In this document: positions 52,179 through 61,776 of the stretch, piece by piece | Layout: each line of letters starts with the position of its first letter | Numbering within the stretch: the first letter of the stretch is position 1 | Assembly: GCA_033763795.1 (NCBI GenBank) | Contig: JANRJV010000011.1 | Span: forward strand, 62,001-126,000 | Direction of reading: 5' to 3' | Source of the DNA: JAEUIV01 sp033763795 | GTDB lineage: Bacteria; Planctomycetota; Phycisphaerae; Phycisphaerales; UBA1924 | DNA length: 64,000 nucleotides | The notes under the pieces: model-generated | The model's input: the letters and a program-made list of their open reading frames with translations, nothing else | Told to the model about the DNA's origin: nothing | Database searches by the model: none | Made by a program: the position numbers and the translations under genes

Positions 52179-53755
52179 GACCGACGCCGCCCCCCGCCGC
52201 CCCGGCACCCCGCCGCCGCGGCTTCACGCTCATCGAAGTGCTTCTCGCCACGTTCATCATCGCGCTGGGCGTGCTGGGCCTGCTGGCGCTCTTCGCCGGC
52301 GCCGCGCGCCAGCAGCAGGCCTCCAACCAGGGAACCCTCGCGCTCTTCTCGACCTCCAGCGCCGAGACACGCCTCGTCGAAGCCTTCGGAACTCTCAGCG
52401 GCGCCGGCGCAGACCCCTGCCAGCCCGCCCTGCTCAACTTCACTCCCGATCGCTGGGTCCGCCTCTTCGCCGACACACGCCGCGGCGTGCTGCTCGCCCC
52501 CACCAGCGACGAACGCGAAGCCAACCAGACCTACTTCCTCGCCCAGCCCAGCGTCTCGCTCCCCCGCGTCATCTACACCGCGCCCCCGCCACCCGCGAAC
52601 GAATCCGGCACCGATCCCGTCGACGAGGGCTTCCTCGCCGGGCAGCGCGACGGCGCCTTCGCCGAAGCTACCGGCGGCTCCGACGTCCTCGACCTGGGAC
52701 AGATCCCCATCGAGCCCGGCTCGCTCGCCATCGAGGTCGCGACCTCCTTCACCGTCGATTCGGGCGGCGGCGTCTGGACACGCGTCGCCGGGCCCACCTA
52801 CCAGTTCAGCCGCATCCCCGACCCGCTCAACCAGGGCTCGCGCAGCTGCTACCCCAGCGACCAGGGCAACCTCGGCCGATTCGTCTTCACGCTCAACGGC
52901 AACGTCAACCAGGACCCCGGCACGCTGCCCCCCGGCGCACTCGTCACCGACGAGTGCGAGCGCAACTGGATCATCGTCGACTGCGCCACCGACGGCGGCA
53001 CCGCCGAGATCTTCGAGATGCACATCGGCGCCATCCGCGACGCCGTCCCCGAAGTCAACTGCCCGAACGCCACGGAGTCGGGCTTCCCCTCCGCGCGCGT
53101 CGAGTCGATCACCATCGTCAACTACCGCGAGCGCCGCAGCAACATCGTCTCCGTCGCCGACCGCACACTCTCCCGCCTCGACGAGACCGCCCCCGGCGGC
53201 CGCCGACCCGACCAGGCCTACTCCGTCCTCTATCGCCGAGGGGTCACCGCCTCGCAGGCCATGGTCGTCACCTACCAGCTCACGCCCGCCTCCTCCGCCG
53301 CCGTCTACACGCCGCCCGAGCGCCCCTCGGACCTCTCCAGCAACCGCGGCCCCATCCGCCGCGTCTCGCTCGAGCTCCGCCAGAACCCCGACACCGAGGA
53401 ATACTTCGTCCGCACCGACAGCAACGAAGACCAGTGGGCCCTCGAACCCGGTCAGATCCTCGTCGCCGAGTACGCCACCCTCCCGCTGGGCGGCGGCAAC
53501 GCCGGCTCCGACACGCCCGTCCGAGTCCTCCGCAAGGTGCGCGAGGTCAACAGCGGCGGCGACGCCACCGGATGGATCGGCATCCTCGACCGCGCCCCCC
53601 GCGCCCGCAACCAGAACCTCAAGCCACGCTCCGTCGCCTCCGTCCGCCTCGACTTCTTCGCCGTCGCCGACGCCGTCGAGAGTCTCGAGGACGGCTCGCT
53701 CTGGAAGCTCACGCCGATCGACGCACGGATCGTGCAGGTCTCGTCCCGCCAGTAA
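52175..53755 (+). CDS. Pseudopilin 4 (GspI/PilV-like)
   Basis: A 526-residue prepilin-like protein. Signal: R-R-R-G16|F-T-L-I-E-V, then LLATFIIALGVLGLLALFAGA. The F-T-L-I-E-V-L-x-A pattern is typical of GspI/PilV minor pseudopilins. The remaining about 480 residues are beta-rich and far longer than in known GspI proteins; they contain several Cys residues that could form disulfides outside the membrane. The ATG overlaps the previous stop (ATGA). Confidence 0.83.
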   Translation: MRPTPPPAAPAPRRRGFTLIEVLLATFIIALGVLGLLALFAGAARQQQASNQGTLALFSTSSAETRLVEAFGTLSGAGADPCQPALLNFTPDRWVRLFADTRRGVLLAPTSDEREANQTYFLAQPSVSLPRVIYTAPPPPANESGTDPVDEGFLAGQRDGAFAEATGGSDVLDLGQIPIEPGSLAIEVATSFTVDSGGGVWTRVAGPTYQFSRIPDPLNQGSRSCYPSDQGNLGRFVFTLNGNVNQDPGTLPPGALVTDECERNWIIVDCATDGGTAEIFEMHIGAIRDAVPEVNCPNATESGFPSARVESITIVNYRERRSNIVSVADRTLSRLDETAPGGRRPDQAYSVLYRRGVTASQAMVVTYQLTPASSAAVYTPPERPSDLSSNRGPIRRVSLELRQNPDTEEYFVRTDSNEDQWALEPGQILVAEYATLPLGGGNAGSDTPVRVLRKVREVNSGGDATGWIGILDRAPRARNQNLKPRSVASVRLDFFAVADAVESLEDGSLWKLTPIDARIVQVSSRQ

Positions 53756-53765
53756 GGAACGCTCG

Positions 53766-55784
53766 ATGACAGGAGCAGCGAACATCTCGACCCCGCGCGC
53801 GGCCCGCCGCCCCGGATTCACCATCGCCGAGCTCATCGTCGCCGTCGCCGCCGTCGCGCTCCTCACCGTCGGCATCGGGCAGCTCTTCTCCAGCGTCGGC
53901 CGGCTCGTCGGCTCCGGCGCCGCCCTCGCCGAGACCGATCAGTTCGCCCGCGCCGTCGCCACCCAGCTCCGAGACGACTTCGAATCGCTCGCCAGCATGC
54001 GCGGCGACGAGACCTTCGTCGCCATCCGCAATCGCGTGATGGGAGACGCCAACGGAAACGGCGCCCTCGACGCCGGCGAACGCGCCGTCTATCTCACCGC
54101 CGACGACCGCCAGGCCGACGCCCGCGACGAGATCCTCCCCTACACCGCCGGGTCCCGCGCCATCACCGTCCGCCTCGACGAGATCATGTTCCTGGGCTTC
54201 GCCGGCAGCGGGGGCATCTACTCCTCCGCTCAGTTCCCCGCCGCCTTCACCGACCGCCCCACACCCTCCACGGAAGTCGCACGCATCTACTACGGCCACG
54301 GCCTCCGCCCCGCCCCCGACAACTTCGACCCCGACAACCCGCCCGCCAACTCCAACGTCCCCGTCCGCAGGTGGGTCCCTGACGGAGACTTCGGCCAGCG
54401 CCCGGGTGAAGCAAACTTCTTCGACCCCACGTCGCAGGTCAACGCCGGCCGCGTCGTCGGACTCAACGAGTACGCCGCCGACTGGCCCCTCATGCGTCAC
54501 GCAATGCTGCTCTACGGCGGGCTCGCCGCCGGCTACGCCCCGGGCCCGAACCGCGCCTCGCAGGCCGGCGCCCCCTTCGACGAATCGCTCGTCTACGCCC
54601 CGTACATCCGCGACTTCGAAGCGCTGCCCGCCGCCCGCGGCCCCTTCTGGGGCTTCACCGACGCCAACATCACCTTCGGCCCGCTCCCGCGCGTGAACGC
54701 CTACAACGGTCCCCCGTACGCCCGGCTCGTCCGCCACGGACGCGTCGACCTCTGCGCGCAGTCGCCCGAAGACGTCCGCCGCTGGCTCGAAGGCCTCGAT
54801 CCCGCGACTGTCCCGCCCGCGGAGTGGGGCGACGCCTCCGCCTTCGGCACGGGCCGCTTCGATGACGCCGCCAGCGCCGGCACGCCCCGCTGGGAAGTCA
54901 CCGACGGCTTCCCCTCCACCAAGGTCGACGCACCGCTCTGGCGCCGCGCCGACCCGACCGTGGGCGACGACACAGACCAGGCCGAGAACATGCGCCGCCT
55001 CCGCTCCGCCATCGCCGGATGCTTCACGCGCCTCCAGACCGAGACCGCGCCCAGGCTCTTCGACCGTAACGATGTCGTCTTCGACTCCGCCGGAACACCC
55101 GCCAACCTCTCGAGCGTCGACCCCCCGACCTCCGCGCTCATGGACTCCGCCTTCACCATCGGCTCCCGCGTCACCAGCTTCGAGATCGCCTGGTCCGACG
55201 GCAAGACCTGGCTCAGCAGCACCCCGCTCGACCGCAACAACGACGGCGACACAAACGACGCCGACGACCTCCGCGAAGACGACCTCATCTGGTACGACAT
55301 CGACTTCGCACGCTTCGCCTCGCCCACCAACCCCGACCTCACCGACTTCGGCGCGGGCAACCTCTACGGCACCGCCTCCGACGACGCGGACACCGATCCG
55401 GAAACCACCCGCGGCCAGCGCAACAACACCCTCTACACACCATCGAACGCCGCCCCGGGGGTCCCCGTCTACGACCCGCGCGAGACCTTCGGCCAGGTCG
55501 ACAGCCCCGCCGCCGACGGCGCGGGCGACTTCGAGTATCTCGCCGTCTTCCCCTTCCGCACGCCCGACTCCAGCAGCGGGTACTCCCTGGGCATCTACCA
55601 GAAGCCCACGCGCATCCGCGTACGAATGACCGTGCTCGACGCGCAGTCGCGCCTCGGCACGCGCAGCGGCCGCGAAGCCGCCCAGGGAGAGCCCGGCGGC
55701 GGATCGCAATCCATCAGGGACGCCCAGGCAAGGCAGCAGAAGGGACGTCAGTACGAGTTCCAGTTCTCCATCAGCCCCAATTGA
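53766..55784 (+). CDS. Pseudopilin 5 (GspJ/PilW-like) with EF-hand-like loops
   Basis: A 672-residue prepilin-like protein. Signal: R-R-P-G17|F-T-I-A-E-L, then a helix of about 20 residues. The large globular part carries two 12-residue EF-hand-type loops. Loop 1, residues 94-105, reads D-A-N-G-N-G-A-L-D-A-G-E and matches the canonical ligand pattern. Loop 2, residues 489-500, reads D-R-N-N-D-G-D-T-N-D-A-D. Known major pseudopilins bind calcium through a different loop, so these look like separate acquisitions. AAGGA precedes the ATG. Typical GspJ proteins are about 200 residues. Confidence 0.83.
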   Translation: MTGAANISTPRAARRPGFTIAELIVAVAAVALLTVGIGQLFSSVGRLVGSGAALAETDQFARAVATQLRDDFESLASMRGDETFVAIRNRVMGDANGNGALDAGERAVYLTADDRQADARDEILPYTAGSRAITVRLDEIMFLGFAGSGGIYSSAQFPAAFTDRPTPSTEVARIYYGHGLRPAPDNFDPDNPPANSNVPVRRWVPDGDFGQRPGEANFFDPTSQVNAGRVVGLNEYAADWPLMRHAMLLYGGLAAGYAPGPNRASQAGAPFDESLVYAPYIRDFEALPAARGPFWGFTDANITFGPLPRVNAYNGPPYARLVRHGRVDLCAQSPEDVRRWLEGLDPATVPPAEWGDASAFGTGRFDDAASAGTPRWEVTDGFPSTKVDAPLWRRADPTVGDDTDQAENMRRLRSAIAGCFTRLQTETAPRLFDRNDVVFDSAGTPANLSSVDPPTSALMDSAFTIGSRVTSFEIAWSDGKTWLSSTPLDRNNDGDTNDADDLREDDLIWYDIDFARFASPTNPDLTDFGAGNLYGTASDDADTDPETTRGQRNNTLYTPSNAAPGVPVYDPRETFGQVDSPAADGAGDFEYLAVFPFRTPDSSSGYSLGIYQKPTRIRVRMTVLDAQSRLGTRSGREAAQGEPGGGSQSIRDAQARQQKGRQYEFQFSISPN

Positions 55785-55845
55785 CAGCGGGCAAGTGATG
55801 CGCGGCGGGGGCGATCCCAGCCACACCGCGCAAGCGAGGTCATCC

Positions 55846-58800
55846 ATGCGTCCACTCAACAGACTGCGTCGACTGGCGGGGGGCATGCGGCTGTCGCGCC
55901 GCGGCTCGGTGCTGCTCCTCGCGCTGGGAGTGCTGGGCATCCTCGCCATCGCCGCGCTCTCATATGTCACCACCGTCCGCCTCGACCGCCAGAGCGCCGC
56001 CGCCTCGAGCCGCCGATCCAGCTATCAGGTCCAGGTCGACGCCGTCGTCACCCACATGCAGGACCTGCTCGCCGCCGACCTCTTCGGCAACAAGATCGTC
56101 ACGCGCGACATCCCGCCCACCCAGTGGCCCGCCATGTTCGAGGACGCCGAGTGGACCGACGTTCCCGCCGTCGATCCCAACACCTTCGCCGTGCCCGAAC
56201 TGGGCCCCCAGCCCCGCGGCGCGGAGCTGGGAGTGCAGCGCCCCTCCGCCGGCCTCCCGACCATCGCCCATCCCGACGACGCCTGGCTCGCCGCTACCGA
56301 GCCCCACTGGGAACGCTCCAGCCTCAACTCCACCCGCTACTGGCCCCAGATCACCAACCTGCGCAGCGGCTACCGCTATGACGCCCGCGGAACGACGGAC
56401 CCCTCGGACGACCGATGGGTCCGCGGCGACGGCCGTTTCGCCGACCTCGGATCGTGGTTCCTCGCCGCAACGCCCGACGGCTACGCAAACCCCTCCATCA
56501 GCCTCCTCGATTGGGACGAGCCCGCCGTGCGCCAGCTCGGCCCGCAGAGCGGCTCCTACGTCATCGATCGCACACGCGTCGACGTCTACGACAAGCAGAT
56601 GGGCGAGCTCGCCACCTCGACCGCCTACCCCACACCCGGCGGACCTCCCTCCCCCAGCGACGAGCGACAGTGGGCCGACACCGACGGCGATCTCCGCCCC
56701 GACGCCCGCTGGACCGAGCTCGATTCGCTCGGCAATCTCTTCGGCCTCAACTGGGTCGTCGCCGCCCGCATCATCGACGCCTCCGCCCTCATCAACGTCA
56801 ACAGCGCCGTCGACGGCGGCTACCTGGGACTCCCCTTCGGCCCCGGAGTCGTCGACCTCGCGAAGTTCGCCGCCGGGGATTCGCCCGCCGACATAGATCT
56901 GGCGCGCCTCCTCAACCGCCCCTCAAGCGTCGCCACTCCGTATCTGAAGGAAGTCAGCGTCGAGCGCCTCTTCGCCTCCGACATCTCCTACCGCAACCAC
57001 GTCCTCGATGATCTCCAGGCCGGGCTCATCATCTCCGACATGATCGCCCTCAACCCGCTCTACTACTCGGGCCTCCAGCCCCTCATCGACTGGCGGCCCG
57101 GAACCCCCGCCGACCGCCTCCAGCGCCTCGCCTTCTGGGACTTGTTCGGCCAGTCGCCCGCGCAGCCCTACACCACACGCCGAGCGGGCTACCCCGTCCG
57201 CGATCTCGTCGATCTCGCCGCCTATTGGGGAACCAACAACGCCGGAATCGTCTCGAGAATCGAACGCGCCTTCGACGGCTCGGAGTCCACCGGTTTCCTC
57301 CCCGGACTCGACGCGGGCGACCCGGCCGCCGACAAGTACGGCCCGCTCCGCTCTTCCGAAAACCCCGCCGACATCCGCGTCTACGCCGATCCCGGCGATC
57401 CCATCAACCGCCGCATCCCCACCCCCGAGCAGATCCAGCGCAGCGCGCGACGCTTCATCACGCCCGTCAGCGGCACCGGCATGCTGGGCCCCGTCCCCGC
57501 TCTCAACCGCTCGCAAGCCGGCGGCCGCTATGCCATCGAGAAGCCCCCGCTCACCACCGAACTCCGCCTCCCCTCCGTCACCGCCGACACCTTCGCCAGC
57601 CTCGTGTGGGCCCTCGCACCGCTCGCCGCCAATCAGCCCCTCTCCTGGAGCCTCGAGGAGAACAGCTCCTTCGGACTCGCCGACCTCAACTATCACTACG
57701 GCGGCGGCGCCGACGGACCCGCTCAGACCTTCTTCCCGGGCGGAAACGCCGACTTCGCCGTCATGACCGCCGCCGCACTCACCGTCAACCTCATCGACTC
57801 CGCCGACAACGACAACACTCCCACCGTCATCGGCTTCGTCAGAAACACCGTCCCGCCCACCCCCATACCCCCCGTCGTGCAGGGAGGCCGCGTGCTCACC
57901 ACCGCCCTCCCCCAGGGAGACATCGCCCCCGCCATGGGCGCGGAATTCTCGACCTCCGATCCGCACCTGTTCGTGGGCCTCGAACGCCAGCCCTTCCTCC
58001 GCGAAGCCTGGACGATGATCGTCTACTCCGACTCGACCATCGACGGCGGCAACCAAAGCCGCACCATTGAGGCCCCAAGCGAGATCATCGGCTCCGTCTT
58101 CGCCGTCGAGCTCATCAACCCCTGGCCGGACGACATCGACGTCTTCGGCTACGAGGTCGTCCTGCCCGCCGACCGCGCCGCGGACATCGACGCCGCCTCG
58201 GGCACCTTCATCGCGCGCCTCCCTTCGCACGTCATCCCCGCCGGCCAGTCCGCCTCCTTCGTCTGGAAGGGTCCCGGCCCGCTGGGCGTCGGCGCCGGCT
58301 CCGCCGCATGGAACGACGTCAACGCACGCATCACCGCCGATCCCATCCTCAGCGGCGCCGTCCCCATCACCGACATCGACCCCGATTCAAGCATCCCCGA
58401 CGTCCCGCCTTTCCAGGACCACTGCGAATCGCCCCAGGCAACCGATGGTTTCCCCGTCCTGCTCGTCCGCCGGGGCTCGGGCAACGCCCCCCTCGTCGTC
58501 GACCGGCTCTCGCCGCCCGTCTCGGGCGTCAACGAGTTCCCCTCCTCCGTCGCCACCAACCCCTTCACCTTCACAGACAACGGCTCGCTGGGCGACGACG
58601 GGCTCACGCTCAGCGACGCCTACTACACGACCGCCGGCTATGACGTCCTCGACCCACTCGTCATCGCCGCCCGCGGCGCTAACGAGATCACCGGCCGGTA
58701 CACCGTCGTCTCCAACCTCAGCCGCCCCAGCGCTCCGGCCATCGGCTCGCTCCCCAAGTCGCTCATCGAGCGCGCCGAGACCAACGTCGTCGACGTCAGC

Positions 58801-60138
58801 TACCGCGCCCAGGCCTGGCTCACCGACACCGTCAACATCCCGCCGGGAGGCGCCCTGGACATAACCTCCGCGGGCGATGTCGTCGTCGGACCCTTCCCAA
58901 GCCGCATCCCGGGCATCAGCGTCTCCCGCTTCGGGACGTCCACCAAGATCGCCGACGAATCCGCCGCCGCCGTCTATCCGAAGTTCGAGTTCGTCGTCGC
59001 GGGCGGCTCGCTCGACAGCCCCGCCGACGTCCTCCAGACCGCCGCCTACGCCCACACGAACCGCAACAACCAGCCCAACGATCTCTCCAGTTGGACCACC
59101 ATGGGCGAATGGCTGGGCCGGTCGCTCGCGTACAACTTCACGCTGGCGCCCTCCTCGAACCCGCCGGACCAGAACCCCTACCTGGGCGTTCTCGATCCCT
59201 CGCGCTACATCATCAACGTGATGGGCGCCCCGCAGGTCGAGATCCCCGACACGATGGCCATGCCGCTGGCTCTCCGCGTGCCCGAATGCTTCGAAGACGC
59301 CCGCGCCCTGGGTCCGCTCGTCCAGGGACGCATCAACATCAACACCGCTCCCCGCGAGGTCCTCGAGACCCTCCCGCTCATGTCGCCGCCTCAGGCGATC
59401 GGCTCGGGCTCGGTCGTGGGCGGCGTCGTGCAGGGCTCGCTCAGCCAGGACAACAGCTCCGCCAGCCCGCCCCAGTCGCGCGTCGGCATCGTCGAGACCT
59501 ACCGCGACCCCAGCGACCGCGGCCACGGCGGCGCCTACGCCAACATGAACACAGTGGGACTCAACGCCCTCCCGCTGGGTCTCCGCGCTCCGCGCCCGGG
59601 CCGCCTCGCCGACGAGCCCGCCGAGACCGGCTTCGCCACCGTCGCCGAGCTCGCCGCACTGGGCAACTGGGGCGCCCCCGGACAACCCGCCCCGGCCCAG
59701 ACCGGAACCTTCCTCGAACTCGGCGCCGACGCCCTCGGCGCCGACACCGCGCCCTTCGTCCTCACGCGCAACACACCGCTCGTCCACGCCTCCGCCGCCG
59801 ACAACTTCAGCGCCGTCGACGGCGCCGAGGAACGCGCCGCCCTCTACCGCGCCGTCTCGAACATCGCCTCCGTCCGCAGCGACGTCTTCATCGCATGGTT
59901 CATCATCCGCGGCTACGACCCCCAGGCCATCGAGCGCATCACCATCTCCCCCAGCCCCGCCGACGCCGTCGTCAATAACACCATGGACGACCCCAACAAC
60001 GCCCTCGCCCCCGCCTACGAATCACGATGGCTCGTCGTCTTCGACCGCTCGCAGACGCAGTCGGGCGCACCCCTCTCCTCGCCCACCGACCGCCCCCGCA
60101 TCCTCATGAAGGTCGAGCTTCCCGCCGTCGGCCGCTGA
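55846..60138 (+). CDS. Giant GspK-like pseudopilin
   Basis: About 1430 residues. The N-terminus is GspK-like: S-R-R-G|S-V-L-L-L-A, a hydrophobic helix, and no Glu at mature position 5, which marks the tip subunit. Near residues 1163-1172 lies the GspK signature G-R-I-N-I-N-T-A-P-R-E-V-L (about residues 1160-1173). Classical GspK is about 320 residues, so more than 1000 residues are inserted, mostly beta-rich with a D-T-D-G-D loop near 278. GAGG seven bases before the ATG at 55846 sets the start; GTG/ATG codons at 55795-55798 lack a ribosome binding site. As tip protein it could be an exposed adhesin or substrate-recognition module, which is inference. Confidence 0.82.
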   Translation: MRPLNRLRRLAGGMRLSRRGSVLLLALGVLGILAIAALSYVTTVRLDRQSAAASSRRSSYQVQVDAVVTHMQDLLAADLFGNKIVTRDIPPTQWPAMFEDAEWTDVPAVDPNTFAVPELGPQPRGAELGVQRPSAGLPTIAHPDDAWLAATEPHWERSSLNSTRYWPQITNLRSGYRYDARGTTDPSDDRWVRGDGRFADLGSWFLAATPDGYANPSISLLDWDEPAVRQLGPQSGSYVIDRTRVDVYDKQMGELATSTAYPTPGGPPSPSDERQWADTDGDLRPDARWTELDSLGNLFGLNWVVAARIIDASALINVNSAVDGGYLGLPFGPGVVDLAKFAAGDSPADIDLARLLNRPSSVATPYLKEVSVERLFASDISYRNHVLDDLQAGLIISDMIALNPLYYSGLQPLIDWRPGTPADRLQRLAFWDLFGQSPAQPYTTRRAGYPVRDLVDLAAYWGTNNAGIVSRIERAFDGSESTGFLPGLDAGDPAADKYGPLRSSENPADIRVYADPGDPINRRIPTPEQIQRSARRFITPVSGTGMLGPVPALNRSQAGGRYAIEKPPLTTELRLPSVTADTFASLVWALAPLAANQPLSWSLEENSSFGLADLNYHYGGGADGPAQTFFPGGNADFAVMTAAALTVNLIDSADNDNTPTVIGFVRNTVPPTPIPPVVQGGRVLTTALPQGDIAPAMGAEFSTSDPHLFVGLERQPFLREAWTMIVYSDSTIDGGNQSRTIEAPSEIIGSVFAVELINPWPDDIDVFGYEVVLPADRAADIDAASGTFIARLPSHVIPAGQSASFVWKGPGPLGVGAGSAAWNDVNARITADPILSGAVPITDIDPDSSIPDVPPFQDHCESPQATDGFPVLLVRRGSGNAPLVVDRLSPPVSGVNEFPSSVATNPFTFTDNGSLGDDGLTLSDAYYTTAGYDVLDPLVIAARGANEITGRYTVVSNLSRPSAPAIGSLPKSLIERAETNVVDVSYRAQAWLTDTVNIPPGGALDITSAGDVVVGPFPSRIPGISVSRFGTSTKIADESAAAVYPKFEFVVAGGSLDSPADVLQTAAYAHTNRNNQPNDLSSWTTMGEWLGRSLAYNFTLAPSSNPPDQNPYLGVLDPSRYIINVMGAPQVEIPDTMAMPLALRVPECFEDARALGPLVQGRININTAPREVLETLPLMSPPQAIGSGSVVGGVVQGSLSQDNSSASPPQSRVGIVETYRDPSDRGHGGAYANMNTVGLNALPLGLRAPRPGRLADEPAETGFATVAELAALGNWGAPGQPAPAQTGTFLELGADALGADTAPFVLTRNTPLVHASAADNFSAVDGAEERAALYRAVSNIASVRSDVFIAWFIIRGYDPQAIERITISPSPADAVVNNTMDDPNNALAPAYESRWLVVFDRSQTQSGAPLSSPTDRPRILMKVELPAVGR

Positions 60139-60172
60139 ACCCCGCCGCCGCGCCCGGTCGATACCTCTCCGA

Positions 60173-60424
60173 GTGATCGATCGCCGCGACATCGTGGACA
60201 TCGAAGGCCTCCGCCGCGACCAGCCCGCGGCCCCGCCCCCGCCGCAGCACGCCGCCAGCCGCCCGTGGATCGGCATCTGGTTCCGCTGCTGCCACGTCTA
60301 CGCCCGCATCATGCGCTCCCCCGACGGCTCCGAGTACCGGGGCCGCTGCCCGCGCTGCGCCAGCGAGGTCCGCGCCGTCGTGGGCCCCGGAGGCACGAAC
60401 CAGCGCATCTTCGAAGCCTGGTGA
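60173..60424 (+). CDS. Small conserved zinc-ribbon protein
   Basis: An 83-residue protein. After a Pro/Ala-rich start it has W-F-R-C-C-H-V-Y near residues 36-43 and C-P-R-C at 59-62, then the ending VGPGGTNQRIF. The Cys/His set would hold one zinc ion. I recall similar short proteins as conserved planctomycete hypotheticals; no function is known. The GTG start lies 34 bases after the GspK-like stop. An imperfect -10-like ATACCT lies six bases before it. Confidence 0.68.
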   Translation: MIDRRDIVDIEGLRRDQPAAPPPPQHAASRPWIGIWFRCCHVYARIMRSPDGSEYRGRCPRCASEVRAVVGPGGTNQRIFEAW

Positions 60425-60435
60425 ACCGCCGCGCC

Positions 60436-61776
60436 TCAGCCCTCGCCGCGCCGCACGATCACCAGCGTCCCGAAAAGCTCCCGCGGCTTCTCCGCGGTAC
60501 CCAGCATCCACGCCAGCCCCAGCGGCGGGCAGAAAAACCGCACCACGTTCCGCGCCACCGCCCGCGCCGGCCCGACCCTACGACCGCCGGGCCCGATCAC
60601 CCGCGCGCCCACCAGCGCTTTGCCCAGCGTCCGCCCCGTCGCCGCCTCGCTCGCCGCCCCGATCAGCGCGCCCGCCGCCATCACCGCCAGCCCCGCCGCC
60701 CCGTCGACCGGCGTCAGCGGCATCAGCCCCGCGCTCTCCAGGCCGATGCACACCGCCGCCCCGACGAGCGCATCGATCGACCCCGCGAACATCCGCTGCC
60801 CGGCCGGGCACAGCGCCGCGCCCTCGGGCAGTGGGGGGGTCCCGGGCCCCGGCGCGTCCCCGCGCAGCACGAAGATCAGCGTCGTCACTCCGATCACCGA
60901 CAGCACAAGCATCAGCGTCCGCACCGCGCCGTCGTCCACCATCCCGTCCAGCGACACCGGCCCGCTGAAAACCTCGATCCCCTCCAGCGTCGTCACCCGC
61001 GCCGCGAACCGCGCCCCGCCCCCCTCTTCACGCCGCAGCCGCACCAGCCTGTCGCCCACCGCCATCACCGCCAGCGCCGGCTCATCCCCGCCCTCCAGCG
61101 TCCGCTCTACCGTCCCGTCGCGCAGCAGGATCCGCATCCGCAGCCCGGCCCCCGCCTGCTTGAGCGCCACCACCTGGCTCCCCATCGCCAGCACGCGCTC
61201 GCCCGGCTCGGGGCCCCAGATCGTCGTCGTCAGCCACTCCCCGCCGCCGCCCCGCCGCTGCAGCCGCCCGCCCGAGAGCAGCGCCAGATCGCCGCCCAGC
61301 GTCAGCAGCGCGCCCGAGTCGATGCCCGATCCCCGCGGCGCCTCGACCGCCTCCCACGCCGTCTTCCCTAGGCGCATCAGCTCCGCCCGTCCCGCCGTGT
61401 CCCGCGTGATCGCGAACACTCCATCCCGCGTCGCCGCCAGACCCAGCGGCGTCGCAAACGACGTCAGCGGCGCCCGCGCCTCGGCCTGCCCCGCAAGCCC
61501 CGCCGCGTCGAGCACCAGCGTCCGCACGGGCCAGATCTGCTCCGAGTGCCCCGCGGGCTCCATCACCATCCACAGCCGCTGGTCCCACGCCGCCGCCAGC
61601 GCCGGCGCCGCCGGAAGCACACCCACCTGCCTCAGATGAGGCGCCCCGCCCCGCAGCTCAACCGTGTACAGCGGCGCGCCCAGCGGCGTCGACTCCAGCA
61701 CCGCCCAGCCGCGCGATTCATCGCTCGCCACGGGCCCCAGCCCCGCCGCAACCGTCACCAGCAGCGCCGCGATCAT
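60436..61776 (-). CDS. Membrane protein with C-terminal RDD domain
   Basis: A 446-residue protein. The first about 270 residues, after a signal-like N-terminus, form a repetitive beta-propeller-like part with WAVLESTPLGAPLY and repeated VLDA/LALG strands. A membrane helix near 287-305 leads to an RDD domain: the motif R-M-F-A-G-S-I-D-A-L near residues 330-339, then further helices with TLGKALVGARVIG. RDD proteins are often transporters or membrane adaptors. The start ATG overlaps the stop of the upstream lipoprotein gene (ATGA), so the two are cotranscribed. Confidence 0.78.
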   Translation of the reverse strand: MIAALLVTVAAGLGPVASDESRGWAVLESTPLGAPLYTVELRGGAPHLRQVGVLPAAPALAAAWDQRLWMVMEPAGHSEQIWPVRTLVLDAAGLAGQAEARAPLTSFATPLGLAATRDGVFAITRDTAGRAELMRLGKTAWEAVEAPRGSGIDSGALLTLGGDLALLSGGRLQRRGGGGEWLTTTIWGPEPGERVLAMGSQVVALKQAGAGLRMRILLRDGTVERTLEGGDEPALAVMAVGDRLVRLRREEGGGARFAARVTTLEGIEVFSGPVSLDGMVDDGAVRTLMLVLSVIGVTTLIFVLRGDAPGPGTPPLPEGAALCPAGQRMFAGSIDALVGAAVCIGLESAGLMPLTPVDGAAGLAVMAAGALIGAASEAATGRTLGKALVGARVIGPGGRRVGPARAVARNVVRFFCPPLGLAWMLGTAEKPRELFGTLVIVRRGEG

